Source: Gordionus sp. m RMFG-2023 (taxonomy: Eukaryota; Nematomorpha; Gordioida; Chordodea; Parachordodidae). Taken from it: 64,000 nt of DNA. Positions 36,211 through 51,100 of the stretch are shown here, one piece after another (the stretch's first letter is position 1; every line of letters begins with the position of its first letter). Below the pieces are notes generated by a model, which ran no database searches, was not told where the DNA came from, and worked only from the letters and a program-made list of their open reading frames with translations. Location of the stretch: positions 38,107,561 to 38,171,560 of the forward strand of contig NC_088775.1 of the NCBI RefSeq assembly GCF_954871325.1, given 5' to 3'. The translations under genes and the position numbers were made by a program.

Positions 36211-39070
36211 TTAATAGATAAGCTCTTTTTAATGAGCGCTACTTATTTTACAATCACAAAGAATTGATTTCGATTTATGAATATCTTTTGATTAATCTTC
36301 AATATAATGTTTTATTCTATAATATTATTATAAGTTAATATACATACATTTATTTTTAAAAATAATAATATTTATAAATATTATGTTAAAAATTAAATTA
36401 ATTTACAAATATTTTTTAACAATATTTCATCATTTGAATTTAAAATATGATTGGCCATAAAGAAATATTTTTCAATATTTAAAATTAGCTATAATTTTAA
36501 ATTATGCAGCCGCGTTAATTATTGAAATTATATGGTAAACTTAGTAAATAAACACTAGTAAAAAATTGAAAATCCTTATCAGAAAGAAAATTTGTACACA
36601 TAAGTAACAAAATTTAAAAAAAAAATACAAACGATATTAATTTATGCAAATGTAATTTTTTACACAGAAAAAAATAACAAAAGAGAGCAAAAGAACAACT
36701 GAACTTCACAACAAAAATTTGAACTTCACAATACAGAAGTTTTTAAAAAAAAAATTGAACTTAGATATATAAAAAAAAACTGCATAAATATTTGAATAAT
36801 GATGTGGAATATTTTTAAATCGTCAAACTGAGAGTGGTTCCCTGAACACTTTATTTTCATGGTGAGGAATATTGATATCTATAAGGCTAGAAACAAAGTC
36901 AGATAATAGGGTCAGCGATTGTATTACATTGTTCCGAAACTGTCGGGTAAACGATGATTTCCCCATTAGCTTGAAATGACGCATCATACGTACATCGGAC
37001 TGATAATGGGGAATACGTTTTTTCAAAATTATAGCAATTTCATGTTGACATTTTTGGAATTATAATTGATCAAATTATGAAGGTATTTGCTACAAAAATT
37101 TTTTTATTTTATGGCTTTTTTTTAAAAAAAATTACAATTTTAAGGAAATACAAAAAAATTATTATGCCAATAAAAGGGGAAAAAAATTTATCCACAAAAA
37201 CAACTAACCAAGTCATGTGGATCACCAGGTTCAGTTATTATTCCTCCCTAAAGTTCATTATAAAATTAAAGGCAACTTCAGTCTTTTACTTCCCCTTTGC
37301 GGCACAAACCACAATCATATATATATAAATAAATAGGAGAAAGAGGGAGAAAAAAAATACAACAGAAGGGATGGAGAAAAAAAAATATTTATCGAAAAAT
37401 CATTCTTATAGATCAATGATAGTCATTGACATTACTAATATAAACAAAAAAAAATTTTTTTTTACCAAATGTTATCAACTAGTAACTCCCCTCTTTTTTT
37501 TCATAAACGAAAGTTATTATCACGATCAAAGAATATTACCCTTTTAATATATTATATGAAGAATCATAATAAATAGTCATTCACCAAATGATAATGTACT
37601 TTCTTTCCAACAAATGTGTACTTTTATGTATGACCACAAGTTGTGTTGTTAATTAGTCGAGTTCTTTCGACAAAGACTAATATAGTCGACTAAAACAACT
37701 AATTTAGTTGACTGTTGATCTATTTAGTCAGCATATAGATATAGGTAATAATATATATTATAAACATATAAAGTTAAAATTTATGTGAAGATTTACCATA
37801 GAAAAGTGACAATTGTCATAATCGTTATTTTTGAATTTTTTCAAAGCAAATAGGTAAAAATATATATTGTAAACATGTTAAGTTAAAATTTTAGTGAAGA
37901 TAACACAGAAAAGTCACAATTGTCATAACCGTTATTTTTGAATTTTTTTAAAGTAAATAGGTAAGAATATTTATTGTAAAGATGTTAAAATAAAATTTCA
38001 GTGAAGATGTACCATAGAAAAATGAAAATTGTCATAATATTTATTTTTTAAACTTTATGAATTTTTTAAAACAAATAGGTAAAAATATGTGTTGTAAAGA
38101 TGTTAAAATAAAATTCCAGTGAAAAAGTACCATAGAAAAATGACGATTGTCATAATATTTTTGTACAACTTTTTTGCTGAAACGAGCTGACTTTAACCTA
38201 CGCCCGTTTATCTTATTGGGCGAGCTAGATAAATAATATCAAAAATTACGAGTGGACCGGTTAAAAATTTTTTACTTTTATTTGTTATTTAAAATTTATC
38301 AGGTAACCATTAAAAAATATATGCTTCATAAAATTTTAACATTTATACCAAAGTACAACTACAAATAGTTGATGTTATATTTGGAAAAGCTTATGAGATT
38401 AAAAAACTTCTTAGATTTTATTTGCGTGGAAGAATATAAATCGACGTGAATAAAAATATACGCCAACTTGCGGATTAAATATTAATGAAATTTAAAATGT
38501 ATTTATAATTATTTTTAATTTAATTATACTAAAGGATTTAAACTCTTTATTATGAGATTAAAGGAAATACAACTATTATTGTCTATTCATTTATTATTGA
38601 ATATATCTAAGAATATAATTTTTTTTATAAGTTTTTTATAGAATAAGAAAATGAACCTCGCTCCAATTAAGAGAGAATATAACAAAAAATTTTACCTATT
38701 TTTACCTAAGCATTTGCAGCTTACTGTGGTTTAGTCAAACCGCAATATCATTATTAAATTTTGCAACTTTATTTTGAAAAAAATTATCGAAAAAGTATCA
38801 CGATCAAATAATAAGAATTAAATAAAATTAAACAATTTTAATAAAAGAAAAAAATAACCCTTATTATAAATAATTTTTGGCTTCACACCTGCACTCAAGC
38901 TATTTATTATATTTTATCATTAATCATGCCAGTCTGAAGATATTCTTAAAAATAAAATCCATTCAAGTTCCTTCTCACTTTTTATTTATATTTTGTTACC
39001 CATTACATAGGGTCACTAATACTAGACGAGCCACTTATCGTGTATCAAGTCATAAATTCAAATTTAATAA
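36211..39070. other. Gene-poor region downstream of UTP20
   Basis: It is mostly AT-rich non-coding sequence. A 67-codon minus-strand frame at 37026-36823 (with VRMMRHFKLMGKSSFT) has better composition than its surroundings, but I do not recognise it and see no matching exons. TAGTCGACTAA-like palindromic motifs at 37650-37740 suggest the end of a transposon. A tandem array follows at 37742-38165. Confidence 0.45.
37742..38165. repeat. Tandem repeat, about 110-bp unit, four copies
   Basis: Four units start near 37744, 37852, 37960 and 38079 with AGGTAA.AATAT. Each continues through GTGAAGAT, a CATAGAAAA.TG.CAATTGTCATAA block and a TTTGAATTTTTT.AAA end. Unit length varies from about 107 to 118 bp and the units have clearly diverged from each other. 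No open frame spans the array. Confidence 0.8.
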
Positions 39071-39074
39071 TTCG

Positions 39075-39080
39075 TTTATT
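39075..39080 (-). terminator. Candidate AATAAA polyadenylation signal of UTP20
   Basis: AATAAA reads on the minus strand about 93 nt after the TGA stop codon at 39173. This is a plausible distance for a short 3' UTR. Confidence 0.45.
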
Positions 39081-39172
39081 GATAATTTAAAACAATTATT
39101 TGTATAACTAACAAAATAAAAAAAATATTGGAACAAAATTTAACGGTTTTGAGTTAACGAAAATTAAATTCA

Positions 39173-42100
39173 TCATATTATCATTTTCTTCTTTTTAGAT
39201 TTTCCTTTCTTGATATTTTTATTGAGTTTTCGTTTAGCTGCGGCAAAAGGATCCGTGAAAACCTAAAAAAAATTTTATAATAATTTCCATTTAACATTTA
39301 ATTAAAGATATTATACAATGTTTTGTAAACGTTTTTATAAAAGAGTTGTTAAATATATAAATGTTGTATATGTTTCTTATTAAGATATATTTTTATAAAA
39401 GTATCTTAAACAGATATATTTTACCCATATCTTAATCTATCCAAGTTCTTACTGCTTTTGGTTCAAAACTGATTACATTATCTCCTTTTTTTTTCTACAT
39501 AGGTATAAAATAATGATAATATTCATTCTTGATTTTTAATAAAGTTTTGATATTTGAAAATAATTTTTTTTTATTAAAAATAGTCTATATATTTTACAGT
39601 AAATAACTGTTATTGAACTTTAAAACCATAAAATTAAAGGCTCAGGGTTTGGGTTTAGTAAAATATCGAGGGTTAAAGGGTTCTGGATCACAGCCCTGAA
39701 AATAATTAAAACAAGTATATTTTTAGATTATTTTTTGAAAGTTAAATGGTTTCCAAATATGGGATAGGATTAATATAATTATGAATGTCACATTGTTATG
39801 CATTGAAATTAATAAATATAATATTGAAGATTAATGCGATTTTTTAGTATTGCATATTTAAATTTCATCTTTGATATTAATTAGTATTATTTTTTTTAAA
39901 TTATTAAATACAATAAAAGTTGGACAAACTATCAAAGTCACACTTTTATAATGGTGGCAGCGCAATGAGTTTATATTTTTGTTCTTCCAATTTTTATGGT
40001 GATTAACAAAATTTAAATTAAAAGTATGTGAAAGATTATACTAATAATTTCTTAAAAGCAATATTAAATCCAATTACAGATAAAAGAATTCTCCAAAATA
40101 ATGCTTACCTGACCACTACTTGAAAGAGATTAACTTACCTATGGCATCAAATTAAAGTCTGCTGATCCTATCTAAAATAAAAATTTAAATGTCGATTACT
40201 ACTGAAGGTAATGTTACAAATCTTATCATATTTTGAATATTTATAATGCCTCATTTTAGACATTTGGAGGGCCATATCTCAGATGCTGTTTGAGGGGCTA
40301 ATATTTTTTCTTAGTTATAGTACAAACTCCTGTAAAAAATTTTAAAAATTTGAGGGAATCGGGATGATAACCATGTTTTGTGTTGATTTGTCATGGAATT
40401 CACTATAATATGTTTTCTTCAATTAATATGAATGCAATATAATGTCAAATTCATTAAATAAATTAAGCATAAAGAATATATTAATTGAAATAATTATTAG
40501 AATGAATTATATTAATAATTAAAGTATTCAGAATAATATGTATTTTGATACAGATAACACCAATGTTTATAAATGATTTTATTTTACATATAAATTTATA
40601 CCTGCAGCATTAGCAGTTTACATAGGCATTTGCAATCATCAAATATTTGAATTTAAAAAAGACATAAGATATTTATATGAAAAATTTGAAATGAAGAACT
40701 TTTAATTTATAAATATGATATTAATAAAAAAAGACAGGAGAATTTTCAATTAATTGAACATTGTTTTATGGCTTGAATATTTTATATTAACTGCCCAAAT
40801 ATTTTTTTTGATGATAAAAATACAACCATTTTGATAAATTTACTACCAAAATTAATCATAACTGATGGAAACAAATGATGGCAAGCTAAGATTAAACAAA
40901 AGATTTTAATATAAAAATGATTTTTACATTATGATCCAATATATCTAAAATTTTAAGTTTATATAATATTATAAAATAATATAAATTTGAACTTAAATAA
41001 AATGAAATAAGTTAGTAAAAATCGCGATATATTTTATAAATTAGAAATCTCGATATATTTTATAAAAGATCATAAGTAGAACTCGCGATGTATTTTATTA
41101 AAGGTTATTCCAATATATTATAATTTATTTTAATTAATTTTATAATTATTTTTTAAATTTATTTTAATTAATATATTATTTTATTTTAATTAATATTAAA
41201 ATGTCATTTTATCTAACATCTATAACAATAACCTATCCAGAAATACATTATAACTTCGAAATTGAAGAAATAAAAAACCCGGCTTAATATACAAAAAAGG
41301 ATATTCTAAAAAAAGTCAGGCAATGCCGTTCGCGTTTTAAACAATCAAGTCAAATGCCAGATTATGTTTTGAGCTTATAGTGGGCCAGACATCATGAACC
41401 AGGCCCAGACCAAGGAAAATATATTCAGTGCAACATATCTAGCGTTCAATTACATGTAACAAGTATGTTACAATGCTGTATGAGAGTTTTATTTAAGGGA
41501 AAATTTCCAATTAAAACTCATAAAAAGTTGATTTAAAAAAAGAAGATCAAATTACCAAAGTAGCCTTTTCTATCTTGCGCTTTCGTCTAACCTCCCTACT
41601 ATGAGTCCTTATAGCCGACAAAAGGATTTCGTAATTTCCAGGTCCTAATAGAACCTTGATAACCATGTGCAAACGTGGGCCCAGATCAGCCAAGGCTACT
41701 AAAACCGGGTCACTTAGGGTTGTTTGAGGTCGATTCATGATAGCCGTGCCAATTTTTTCAAGCCAATTAAGGATCAAAGTGAATACTCGAGCGGTATGGA
41801 AAGACCAAGGCTCAAACTTCTTAGTTTCTAAGGTAGACCGGTTTGGCGAGACAGCATCTGTTAAGACCGTGCCAGGTAGTTGGCAAGTTTGCGTGGAAAA
41901 ACTTTCTATATTTAAGATATCGATTGAGTATCCCGAAGGCGATAAAATGTTCCAAACGAGTTTGAGAAGGGCAAATCGCTTTCAATTTAAAAGATAGAAT
42001 TTTTTATAAAACGTCTAATCGTCTTTTTGGTGTTTATATCTGATAATTTTTTTTAAGCGATTAATCTAATGGGAATAATTAAATATATATAAGTTACTTT

Positions 42101-45100
42101 AAAATAAATCCTGGGGCTATTTTTGGCTTCATACAAAAATTCGCGATTCATTTTGAAAACTAGCCAGGAGAGAGGAAACCGAGTGAAACGATAGTACTCG
42201 TTGGGGGAGTGAAAGGTTATTTTAAGGTTTGAATCTGACGTGAAGTGAAGCAAAGCCAAGATTTTGCCCAAGAAAGAGAGATTAGCTATCAGCTTGATAT
42301 ATATATTTTAATTTTACAAAAAAAATTAAAAGAAAAAAAGAGTACCGGAGTAAATAAAAAACTATCTGGCCCGATACCGATAAAAAATTTGGATTTGGTA
42401 TATTTCTAATTTATAAACTTATAGATGAATCGTTAAAAGTCGTAAATATTTATAGAATTTTTTAAAATAAAGATCTGGCTTTTTTTTATAAAAACGGGTT
42501 TTTAAGTAGAACCTCACTGTTTAAGAAAAAAATGGTATACACTCTATTAAACATTCACTCACTCATCCAATATTATACGAATCATCGGGTAAAACCATAA
42601 AATATATAGAGTATTAATATTTTTTGAACATTAAAAATTACATCATTTAAATCCAAAATCTAACTGAAAATAAATTATCCTTTACAATTCCTTCTATCAA
42701 ATATTCCCCTCAAATAATACCGTCTCCAAAAACTCCTCGTCCAGGAATGGGGATCTAAAATGTAAGAAGAAATGGTATGTCAGTTCGAATATCTTGCAAG
42801 GATTAGATTGAGAGGTAAGAATGGACCGACAAAGCTCGGTTCCATTTTTAGCAACCAGCTTAGTGGCTTTAAAACTTTGGGCAAGAAGAGCATGGAAAAC
42901 GTTAGAGGGTGATGTGGTTGTCTCAAAGGCAGAACGAAAGAGTGTATCGACCTGGGACCGGATCCAATGGTGAGGGTGCAGAACAAGGTTGGAGTGACAA
43001 CGGGCCACTACACCGCTAAAATCGGTGTTCGTTTCATCTAAAATTTCTTTTAGTATACCGGATATGAACTGGGTGTCAGTTAGTGGTTCTAATTAATTAA
43101 TGGAACAAGATAAAATATAACATTTAAGTTATGCATAAAAGATGTGAAGAAATTTATATAATAAGTTTAGTAATTAGAAAGATGGCGCAAGCAACTAGGG
43201 ATGTAAATTTCCTAAAAAAAAAATCGGTTTTTTAAATGGTTAGATCTCTATAATTTCGTTCTATAAGAGATCTCCCTGATATAAATAAATGCTTGAGGGT
43301 CAGATTATATTTATCTGCTTCTATTGCCTTTATTTGTTTAGGAATGGCTTTATAAAATTGTATAGCTGTTCAAGATCATTTTAAAAAACCTTCATTATCG
43401 AGAAGAGCAAATCTCTCATATCTATCAAGAAAAAATATGAAATTGTCATTTCCTGAATATTTTTTAACAGGCTATTAATTATCAAAACTATGTCTGTTTA
43501 ACGAGTTAGGATAGGCAACTTTAAGTTAAGAAAACAATCCAATTTTTATTTTACATATTTTATAATACATTTTCCCATCACTAATGAGGGTCTAATATTA
43601 TTATTTTTTAACTAATCTTTCGGTTACTATATTTTTAATCCTTTCATTCACTTTCTAACAAATTTTAACTGAGTAAATATCTTAAGAGAATTTTAAATGC
43701 TGGTTTTAAAAATTAAAATAACTTACTCCAATAAAAGCTAAGTTATGAAAAATGGACAATTTAACATAAAAATGATTGTTGCGAATTCAATTATCTATAG
43801 TTTACTTTGGTTTTCTGATGATACACTATTAATATATTTCAATGAATTGTATTTTTGGAAATTTATATTATTAATTGAATTAAAATTAGAAGAGAAAGTT
43901 GACCTACTCTATATTTCTTTAACCTTTAATCCTGCTTCTTATCCTTACCTCAGTTAATAAATGTTTTAATTTCAAATATATTTCAGCCAATTAAAAATTT
44001 TCCTTCAGGTGGATATTACGAGTTAAGCAATTATATTTTCGTGAATGAAAGTTCATATAAAAACAACATAATTATGATTTATGAAAGACAAGGAAAAAAT
44101 ATTTTTGTAAAATATGATAAAAAAAATTGATTATTTTAAACTAGGGGTTCTAGTGTTACATTCCTACAACAATCTCTTCATTATTTTAAAAGGTCATTTA
44201 TTTCTAAAAAATTTCGGGTAACCTAAATTAATAATGGGTATCGACCAATCTGATATATCAATACTGAATATTCTTTTTAAATCGAAATATTCTATTGGCA
44301 TTTATCTTTGCTATATTTTTAATTTATACTATAATTCCTTTGTGTAACTTTATATGTAATATACTAGTACTTTTTCTAAGTGATAATGTAAATAAATTAA
44401 TGCAATATTATAGTTTAACTTGTAAGAAAGATATCTAAAAATATTTGGGCAAAAAAATTAAAAATACTGGTATTAATAACAAACCGCGTATATAAGAACG
44501 AGGGAAAATGTTGGAGCAAGTTGCCTCCACCTATTTTTATGGTGGTCAAAGTGGTAATATTTACATGAAGGGGGGAAGGGTTAAGGGATAAATCATTCAA
44601 GGTGCTCTGGTCTTTTTATATTATAAAAATCATTAAATACTTCTTTTATATTTCTAACAATTTTAAATAAATTAGAACTATAATATAATTATTCAATTTA
44701 AATTATCTCTAGAAATTATATTAAATACAACTTTAATATTTAAATCAAATTATAATAAATGATGACCTCTATAAAAAATAACATATCTTATTTTCCTAAA
44801 ATAAAATTTTTTAAAAAAAATACATTTAATGAAGGAAAAGGTATTATATATATGATACATAATATATGACTGGAATACATCCATATAGCTGAATTATGTA
44901 ATAAAACTAGTAACAATATAAAATGGTGTTCAACTGAAAAAGAGTAATACTATTTCAAAAAGCAAAAACATTAGTTAATGAACAAAATACAATATAATTT
45001 TATAACCCAAACCTCGAATTGATATTAGAAACTGACACATCGAAACGGAGATGAATTACCAATAGCGAACGCCTCGGCCTTAACAACATTACAGGGCTTA

Positions 45101-48100
45101 AATAAGAATTATTCTACAAAAGATAAAAAAGGCGAAAACTATATTAAACGGCATAGTAAAATTTCATAATTACTTATATGGAGGATAATCTACAACATGG
45201 ATAGATCGTATGGAAATAAAAGAGACTTGAGCATATTAACAAATCAATGATTGTATGATGAGCATATAAATTATTTGTGTATGACTATAATAATATAACG
45301 TATTATTATAACAGGCGCATTATCGCGAAATCCAATAGAGAAATATGATAATATAATAACTGGTGAAAATAAAACAGTGAATTACATTAGGAATCTTGAA
45401 AAATTAAATTTATCTAGAAAAGAACACGTGAAACCAAAAGAGAGCCAATATTAGGAATAGTAGAAATACTAATAAATTGTATACACGTCCAGAATCAAGC
45501 ACGTGAATTACAAGCATTTCAAGCAAGAATAGAGGCAATAGAAAATAATGACGGCATTGGAATGGCTGATTAATTATTCGGTACTGACTTCAAACGTGGT
45601 GTTACATATATTATAGGTCATCAAGGTATTACCTATATGAAATCAAATGCTAGACATTATATATGCTGGAAAACATTCGATAAGGATGTAGAAAAATTAG
45701 TGAAGTATAGGATGTCAATAACATGAAATATATCAGGAGTAGCAGTATATATATGGAATCGACTGTCACAACCACGGGACATTTATATAGTGCTGGATCA
45801 CTAGATGGATTTTATTGGTTAATAGGAATCGATGCCTATTCTAGATAAAGATATAAAATAAAGCCAAAAGAAGTCAAAATATAATGAATAGATTAGGAAA
45901 ATAGTTTGCCAGATATCTAATACCATGACAAATAATAACCGATAATGGGCAGTAATTCATTTCAAATGATTTTGATATATATATAAAAACACGAATATAC
46001 AACACATAAAAATAATACCATATTATTCAAAAAGTAATTGCTTAGTCGAAAGATGTATTCAAACTATGAAAAATCGATAATTCGCTAAAAGATAAAAAAT
46101 GAACAATGATATGAGATGTTTAAATGAAGTATTGTTTAGATATAGAAATTCAGAAAACTCAGCAACAGGGAGAATACTGCCAAAACTAATTATAGTAAGA
46201 AGAATAAATATATAACTAGACTAAGTCAAACCTACGATTGTCGAAAAATTAGGTTAGTAGTAAAAATCAAATCATTTAGAAAAAGGAAGACATTGATCAT
46301 TTGAATAAAGCACTTAGACTGGGTTAAAAATCCAATTGAAAAAGATTGGCATGAAAGAAAAATAACAAATTAGTAAGCTAAAAGGGAGGAACCAATTAAG
46401 TTCGACTTCGATATAAATAACAATTAACCACAAGAAACGGTCCCAACTAAGTCCATAAGAAACAATTTAACTAAAAATCCTGAACATAGATATCCAAAGA
46501 GAGAACAGAAACAAAAAAAGGATTAATTGATCAACTTGAATTGTGAGAAAATAAGATGTTATATTTTAATATAAAAGAGGTCATCGTATTTAGTTAATAT
46601 TATTAGAATATAGAAGTTCGGATTTAATATATAACATAAATTATAGAGGTCATTCAATTGAATAATTATATTAAGAGAACTAAGTAATAATAATTTTTAT
46701 ATATATCCTAGATTTATTATATAAAATTTAGCAGCTTAAATGAGTGGAAGAAAAGTATGGTCAATTATAAAAATCACAACGGGTAAGCTATATAATTATA
46801 AATTCAAGGAAAAAATTACCCTTCATTTTGATCCCGTAAACCAATGCCAACATTAACGGATCAGGAAAGAATGGGGCCACTTTTTGCATGGTATCTAGCA
46901 AGCAATATATCCAGCGATCTAAACAAGAATGACCGTCAGTGGGTTTTACTACTAACCCATTTCCTTTTTCCCCTTCAAGTTCGCCTAAATCTCCGCTATA
47001 ACATATCGCGATTGGCTCATTTCTCTCCCCCAAATCAGTTTTATTATTATTGTCTAATAATCCATTATATCCACGGGCGTTAATTGAGCGCATTACGTTA
47101 CACCTATTCTCACGTCCCTCTTCAGATTCGAGGCGAATAGCTAAAAGTAACGCATCAAGCAGGGATGAGGAAAGATAACGATTAGCTTGTTTTAAGAGAT
47201 CTGAGTTAGGAGGATGGGTTTGGGCCTCGAAGAAAATACCGAGAAGGCGAGTGCCAAGGGTTCTGAGAGAGATCTAGAATATATTAGAGAAATATTTATA
47301 ACCTTTAGATAAATCAAATTTAAATTTACCCTATTTTCTTTGCGGTCGTGAGTCCATTCGATACTGATTCCCAATAAATCATCACAAACGTCATTCGCAC
47401 TACCATCTATTTTATTTTAAGAAATTTTTAGAATTATTTTCAAAATTAGCAATTAAAAATTTGTTAAAATAAAATCCACTTGAATCAATTTTTTATTCTG
47501 GAACTCGCAATTAAATGTGTTTCCTAAAAACAAATGTAAATTGTAATCTAAGTAGTGTATTATATGAAATGGTAACCGGAGAGAATATTAAAATTACACT
47601 AAAAATTAATTGAATTTTATTTTATCACAAAAACCAAAAATAATAATTAACCTTTAATACAATCGCAATGTTTTTATATAATTTAAATTTGCATATCCAT
47701 CTAAGGCCATTTCCAGACAGAACGTTTTTACAAGGCGGTTTTGGGGTAATTTTACCAGTATGTTTTTTATTTACAAACAAAGGATAATAATTTATAGAAT
47801 CAATTTTTTTATAATTTAAAAAAAAACAATCCGGATCCCTATTTTAGACGCCATTTAATCGAGAATAGAAAACAAACTGGTTTGATTTTAATAACGATTA
47901 AATGGTGTCTGAAATAGGGATCTGGATTTGTTTTAAAAATATTATATTATATAAAAAAAAATAATTCCACTAAATATTATCCTTTGTTTGAAAAAATTTT
48001 TTATTGGAAAACATGCCTCAAAATGCGCTTTGAAAAAATGTTCCGTTTGGAAATGGTATAATAAGATTTTCCTTTTTTAAAATCTTTTTACAATTCAATT

Positions 48101-51100
48101 TCTTTAACTCTAATAATTAAAATTTACATACTATCATTTACCAAATATATAATCAATTAACATTTTTATAAAACAATCACGAGACACCCTTTTCCTTAAT
48201 ATTGTTAATCACAAGGGCAAGGGCCCGTATTCGTTCCTTGCTGATTCATCAACCGGTTTTATATAATAATCACGGTATATAATATTCATCATACATGAAT
48301 GAGAATGTTTGATCTGCATCGAGCCTAATTTTTTAAACCCGACCAGGCCCGATTTTTTTATTTGTCCCGAAAAAAACCATTTGGTGCACGGCCAGACCCG
48401 AACTTATATTATATATATTAATTTTTTAAGATTTTTATTAATCCTAGACTTAACGCCAAATTTACTATAAATAAATTGTACATTTTTAATTGTAAAAAAT
48501 ATATTTTACAAACTAATAAAAAATATTGGCGCCTTGTTTCTTGAAATATTTATAAATATATCAACTTTATTTCAAAAATGGAATCATATTATAATTCAAA
48601 TTAAGTTCTGAACCAAGCCTGAACCGAAGGCCTAATATATATAGAATAATTTAAAAACTATTCTCTTCTTTAGCCCGTCCAAGTTTTTTCAAAAGGGTCA
48701 AAAGTAAAAGGCGTATCAAGTCCGCACATCTCGGACTTGTTTCTGCGGCAAGACGAGAGGAAAGCGCGAGAAATAAAAAGCGTGCAGAAACGGAATTAGA
48801 AGCACGGGTTTTCTAGGGAAAAATATATTATTTTTAAAAATCATAACGATTTGTAAATAAGCCTAAATAAAAATATGTAAATTGAATAGCGTAAAAAATT
48901 TCAAGTTTTACTTTAGAATTTGAGGGGGTGGAAGTAAAGATGTGAGCTGGAAGGCGGGTCACGAGAGTCATGATCAATTGGAGGGCGGAGGCTCGCCCGC
49001 ATTCCATAGGATATGCCAAGTTGGAGATTAGGAAATCAAGATGAGATCCGAGAGAAAATGAACGAGAGCGACAGTAGAGAGCGAGGTACTTTAAGTAGAT
49101 CTGGTTGGATTTGTGATGGAAGGAAATAGAGTTGAATATATATTGTAAATTGAATTCTTAAAAAACTTAATTTTATTATTATCAGCTATAAATATTTCCT
49201 TTGAATCTTATAACTCCATTTATACATACCGCCGCTTTAAGCCCTAATATCATAGCGACCTAAAAATTCTAAAACTTTTGAATTGAAAATTGATTTACAT
49301 AAGGGTAACTATGATATATAAAATAGATTAAAATGTTAGACAATTGTATAATATTAGCTAAATAATTTGTTTTGTTCTAAGAAATATAGATTTTTTATAT
49401 ACAGGGTCATTCCTCAAATTCATCACGATTCTCCTAACCTCTTGGGATTTAAGTGAAATTGTACACAAGTTAAGGTAAAAATAACTAAAGGAGTTCAAAT
49501 TAGAGCATCCTAGCGTTTATATTATCAAAGGTCAAAGCATGTTGACATTTTTACTATGGCTACACCAATAACCAATTTTTTCATAGATCAAACATTTATT
49601 TACCAATACCGATATTTACATTGATTATTTTTGATAAAATAAGAGAAAAACAAAAATCTGTGTTTACAACATTTTAAAAAGCGTTTTAATCAGATATTTC
49701 ACTTATATCTGCTCTTGAAAATCAAAAAAAGTCTCAAAGCTTTAAAATTCTAAAAATATGTCTTATCTTTACATTTATATAAAGGTTTACATTAAGATAC
49801 ATAGTAAATAATGTCTTATTTTATTAAGTTATAGCCCTTTAATGAATAATTATACATATAGTTCCATACTATTATTTTTTAATGATGATCAGAATTTTCA
49901 CTTATCTATTTTAGTCCTAATACAAATAAATATAAATTTATATTCTTAACACACTATATATTCACAAGTTGATAGTCCGTCAAGAATGACGCCGAATCAG
50001 AATTTTCTTCTTATTCGATGATTGTTGAATGATAAATTTCATCCTTATTTGATGTTGGGTTAATCAGAAATTTCCCTATCGTTTGAGGTGTGATTAAGAA
50101 ATTTATTTTTATTTTTGATGAGGGTTATTCTAAAATTTCCCATAATTTTTAAAAAATAGATAATGAAGTATATGTTTATTAAAACCTTTAATTTATGTGC
50201 ACAATTTGTATTCATTTGTAATTGTAATATATAAAACCTAAAAAATAATATTCTTGCTAGATGAGAGTTTTGTCTAACTTTCTGAATCACACCTCATAAG
50301 ATAGGGACTGATTCATCCATCATCAAATAAAGATAAAACTTTTATTCAATAATCATCGAATATTTCTGATTCCCAATAAATCTTGACGGGCTATCAGCTA
50401 GTATAAGTATTGTATTTACAAAAATGGATATTTTAAAAATATACATGTAAATATTTAGACCGGGCCGGGTATTTAAAAAAATTTTTTAGCCTGGGTATTT
50501 TTTTTGGTCCAACCAGATTATATAAGAAAAAATTACAGGAATTTTTAGAAAAAATGCCCACTCCGGCTATTTAAAAAAAAATTTAACCCCGACCTGGGTA
50601 TTTTTAAAAAAATAGGTTTTACCGGTGTACCCGGGCTGGACATGCAGGTCTCTGATATATAGCTGTAATACATGTAAAAATTATATTCTTCATTTATATA
50701 TATAAATATATATTTCTTATAAATCTTTTTTTTGGTGTTTAACAACATATAATTTGATTTAGGCCTTGTATTTAAAAAAATAAATAAAAATCGGGCCTGG
50801 CAAGCGAAAAATTAAAAAAAAATCTTCATTTACAGACCTCTAATATATATTACTCTTATAAATATGAAAAATGAACATTTTATAACTTTATAAATGTTCC
50901 AGTTTTATAGAAAGTATGATATATAATAAAATTGAAGGATTCAATATAAATTGTTGGGCCAATATAAAACAAAAAAAATTATTTATTTTATCAAAAAATT
51001 TGAAAGTTACTCATATTTTATATTATCACTACCAGAATTAAATTTTTGAACTTGATCAACTATTATTTTAATACACTTAATTTAAAGATTTATAGAGCAT

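Noticed and set aside
36823-37026. 67-codon minus-strand frame considered as a host gene
   Set aside because: No recognised domain, no neighbouring exons and no splice support. Kept only as a note in the region entry.
39900-39985. Possible solo LTR with primer-binding-like TGGTGGCAGCGC at 39952
   Set aside because: Only one short motif was seen. No second LTR or internal retroelement parts could be found around it.
41220-41540. Somewhat GC-richer stretch upstream of the exon at 41978-41556, read as a possible gene fragment
   Set aside because: On the plus strand it has stops and no recognised motif. On the minus strand it is the start of the last UTP20 intron.
49400-49620. ACAGGGTCATTCC start resembling a transposon terminus, with a similar CAGGGTCGTTCC near 55586
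   Set aside because: No inverted partner, target duplication or coding part was found, and the two sites share only about a dozen bases.
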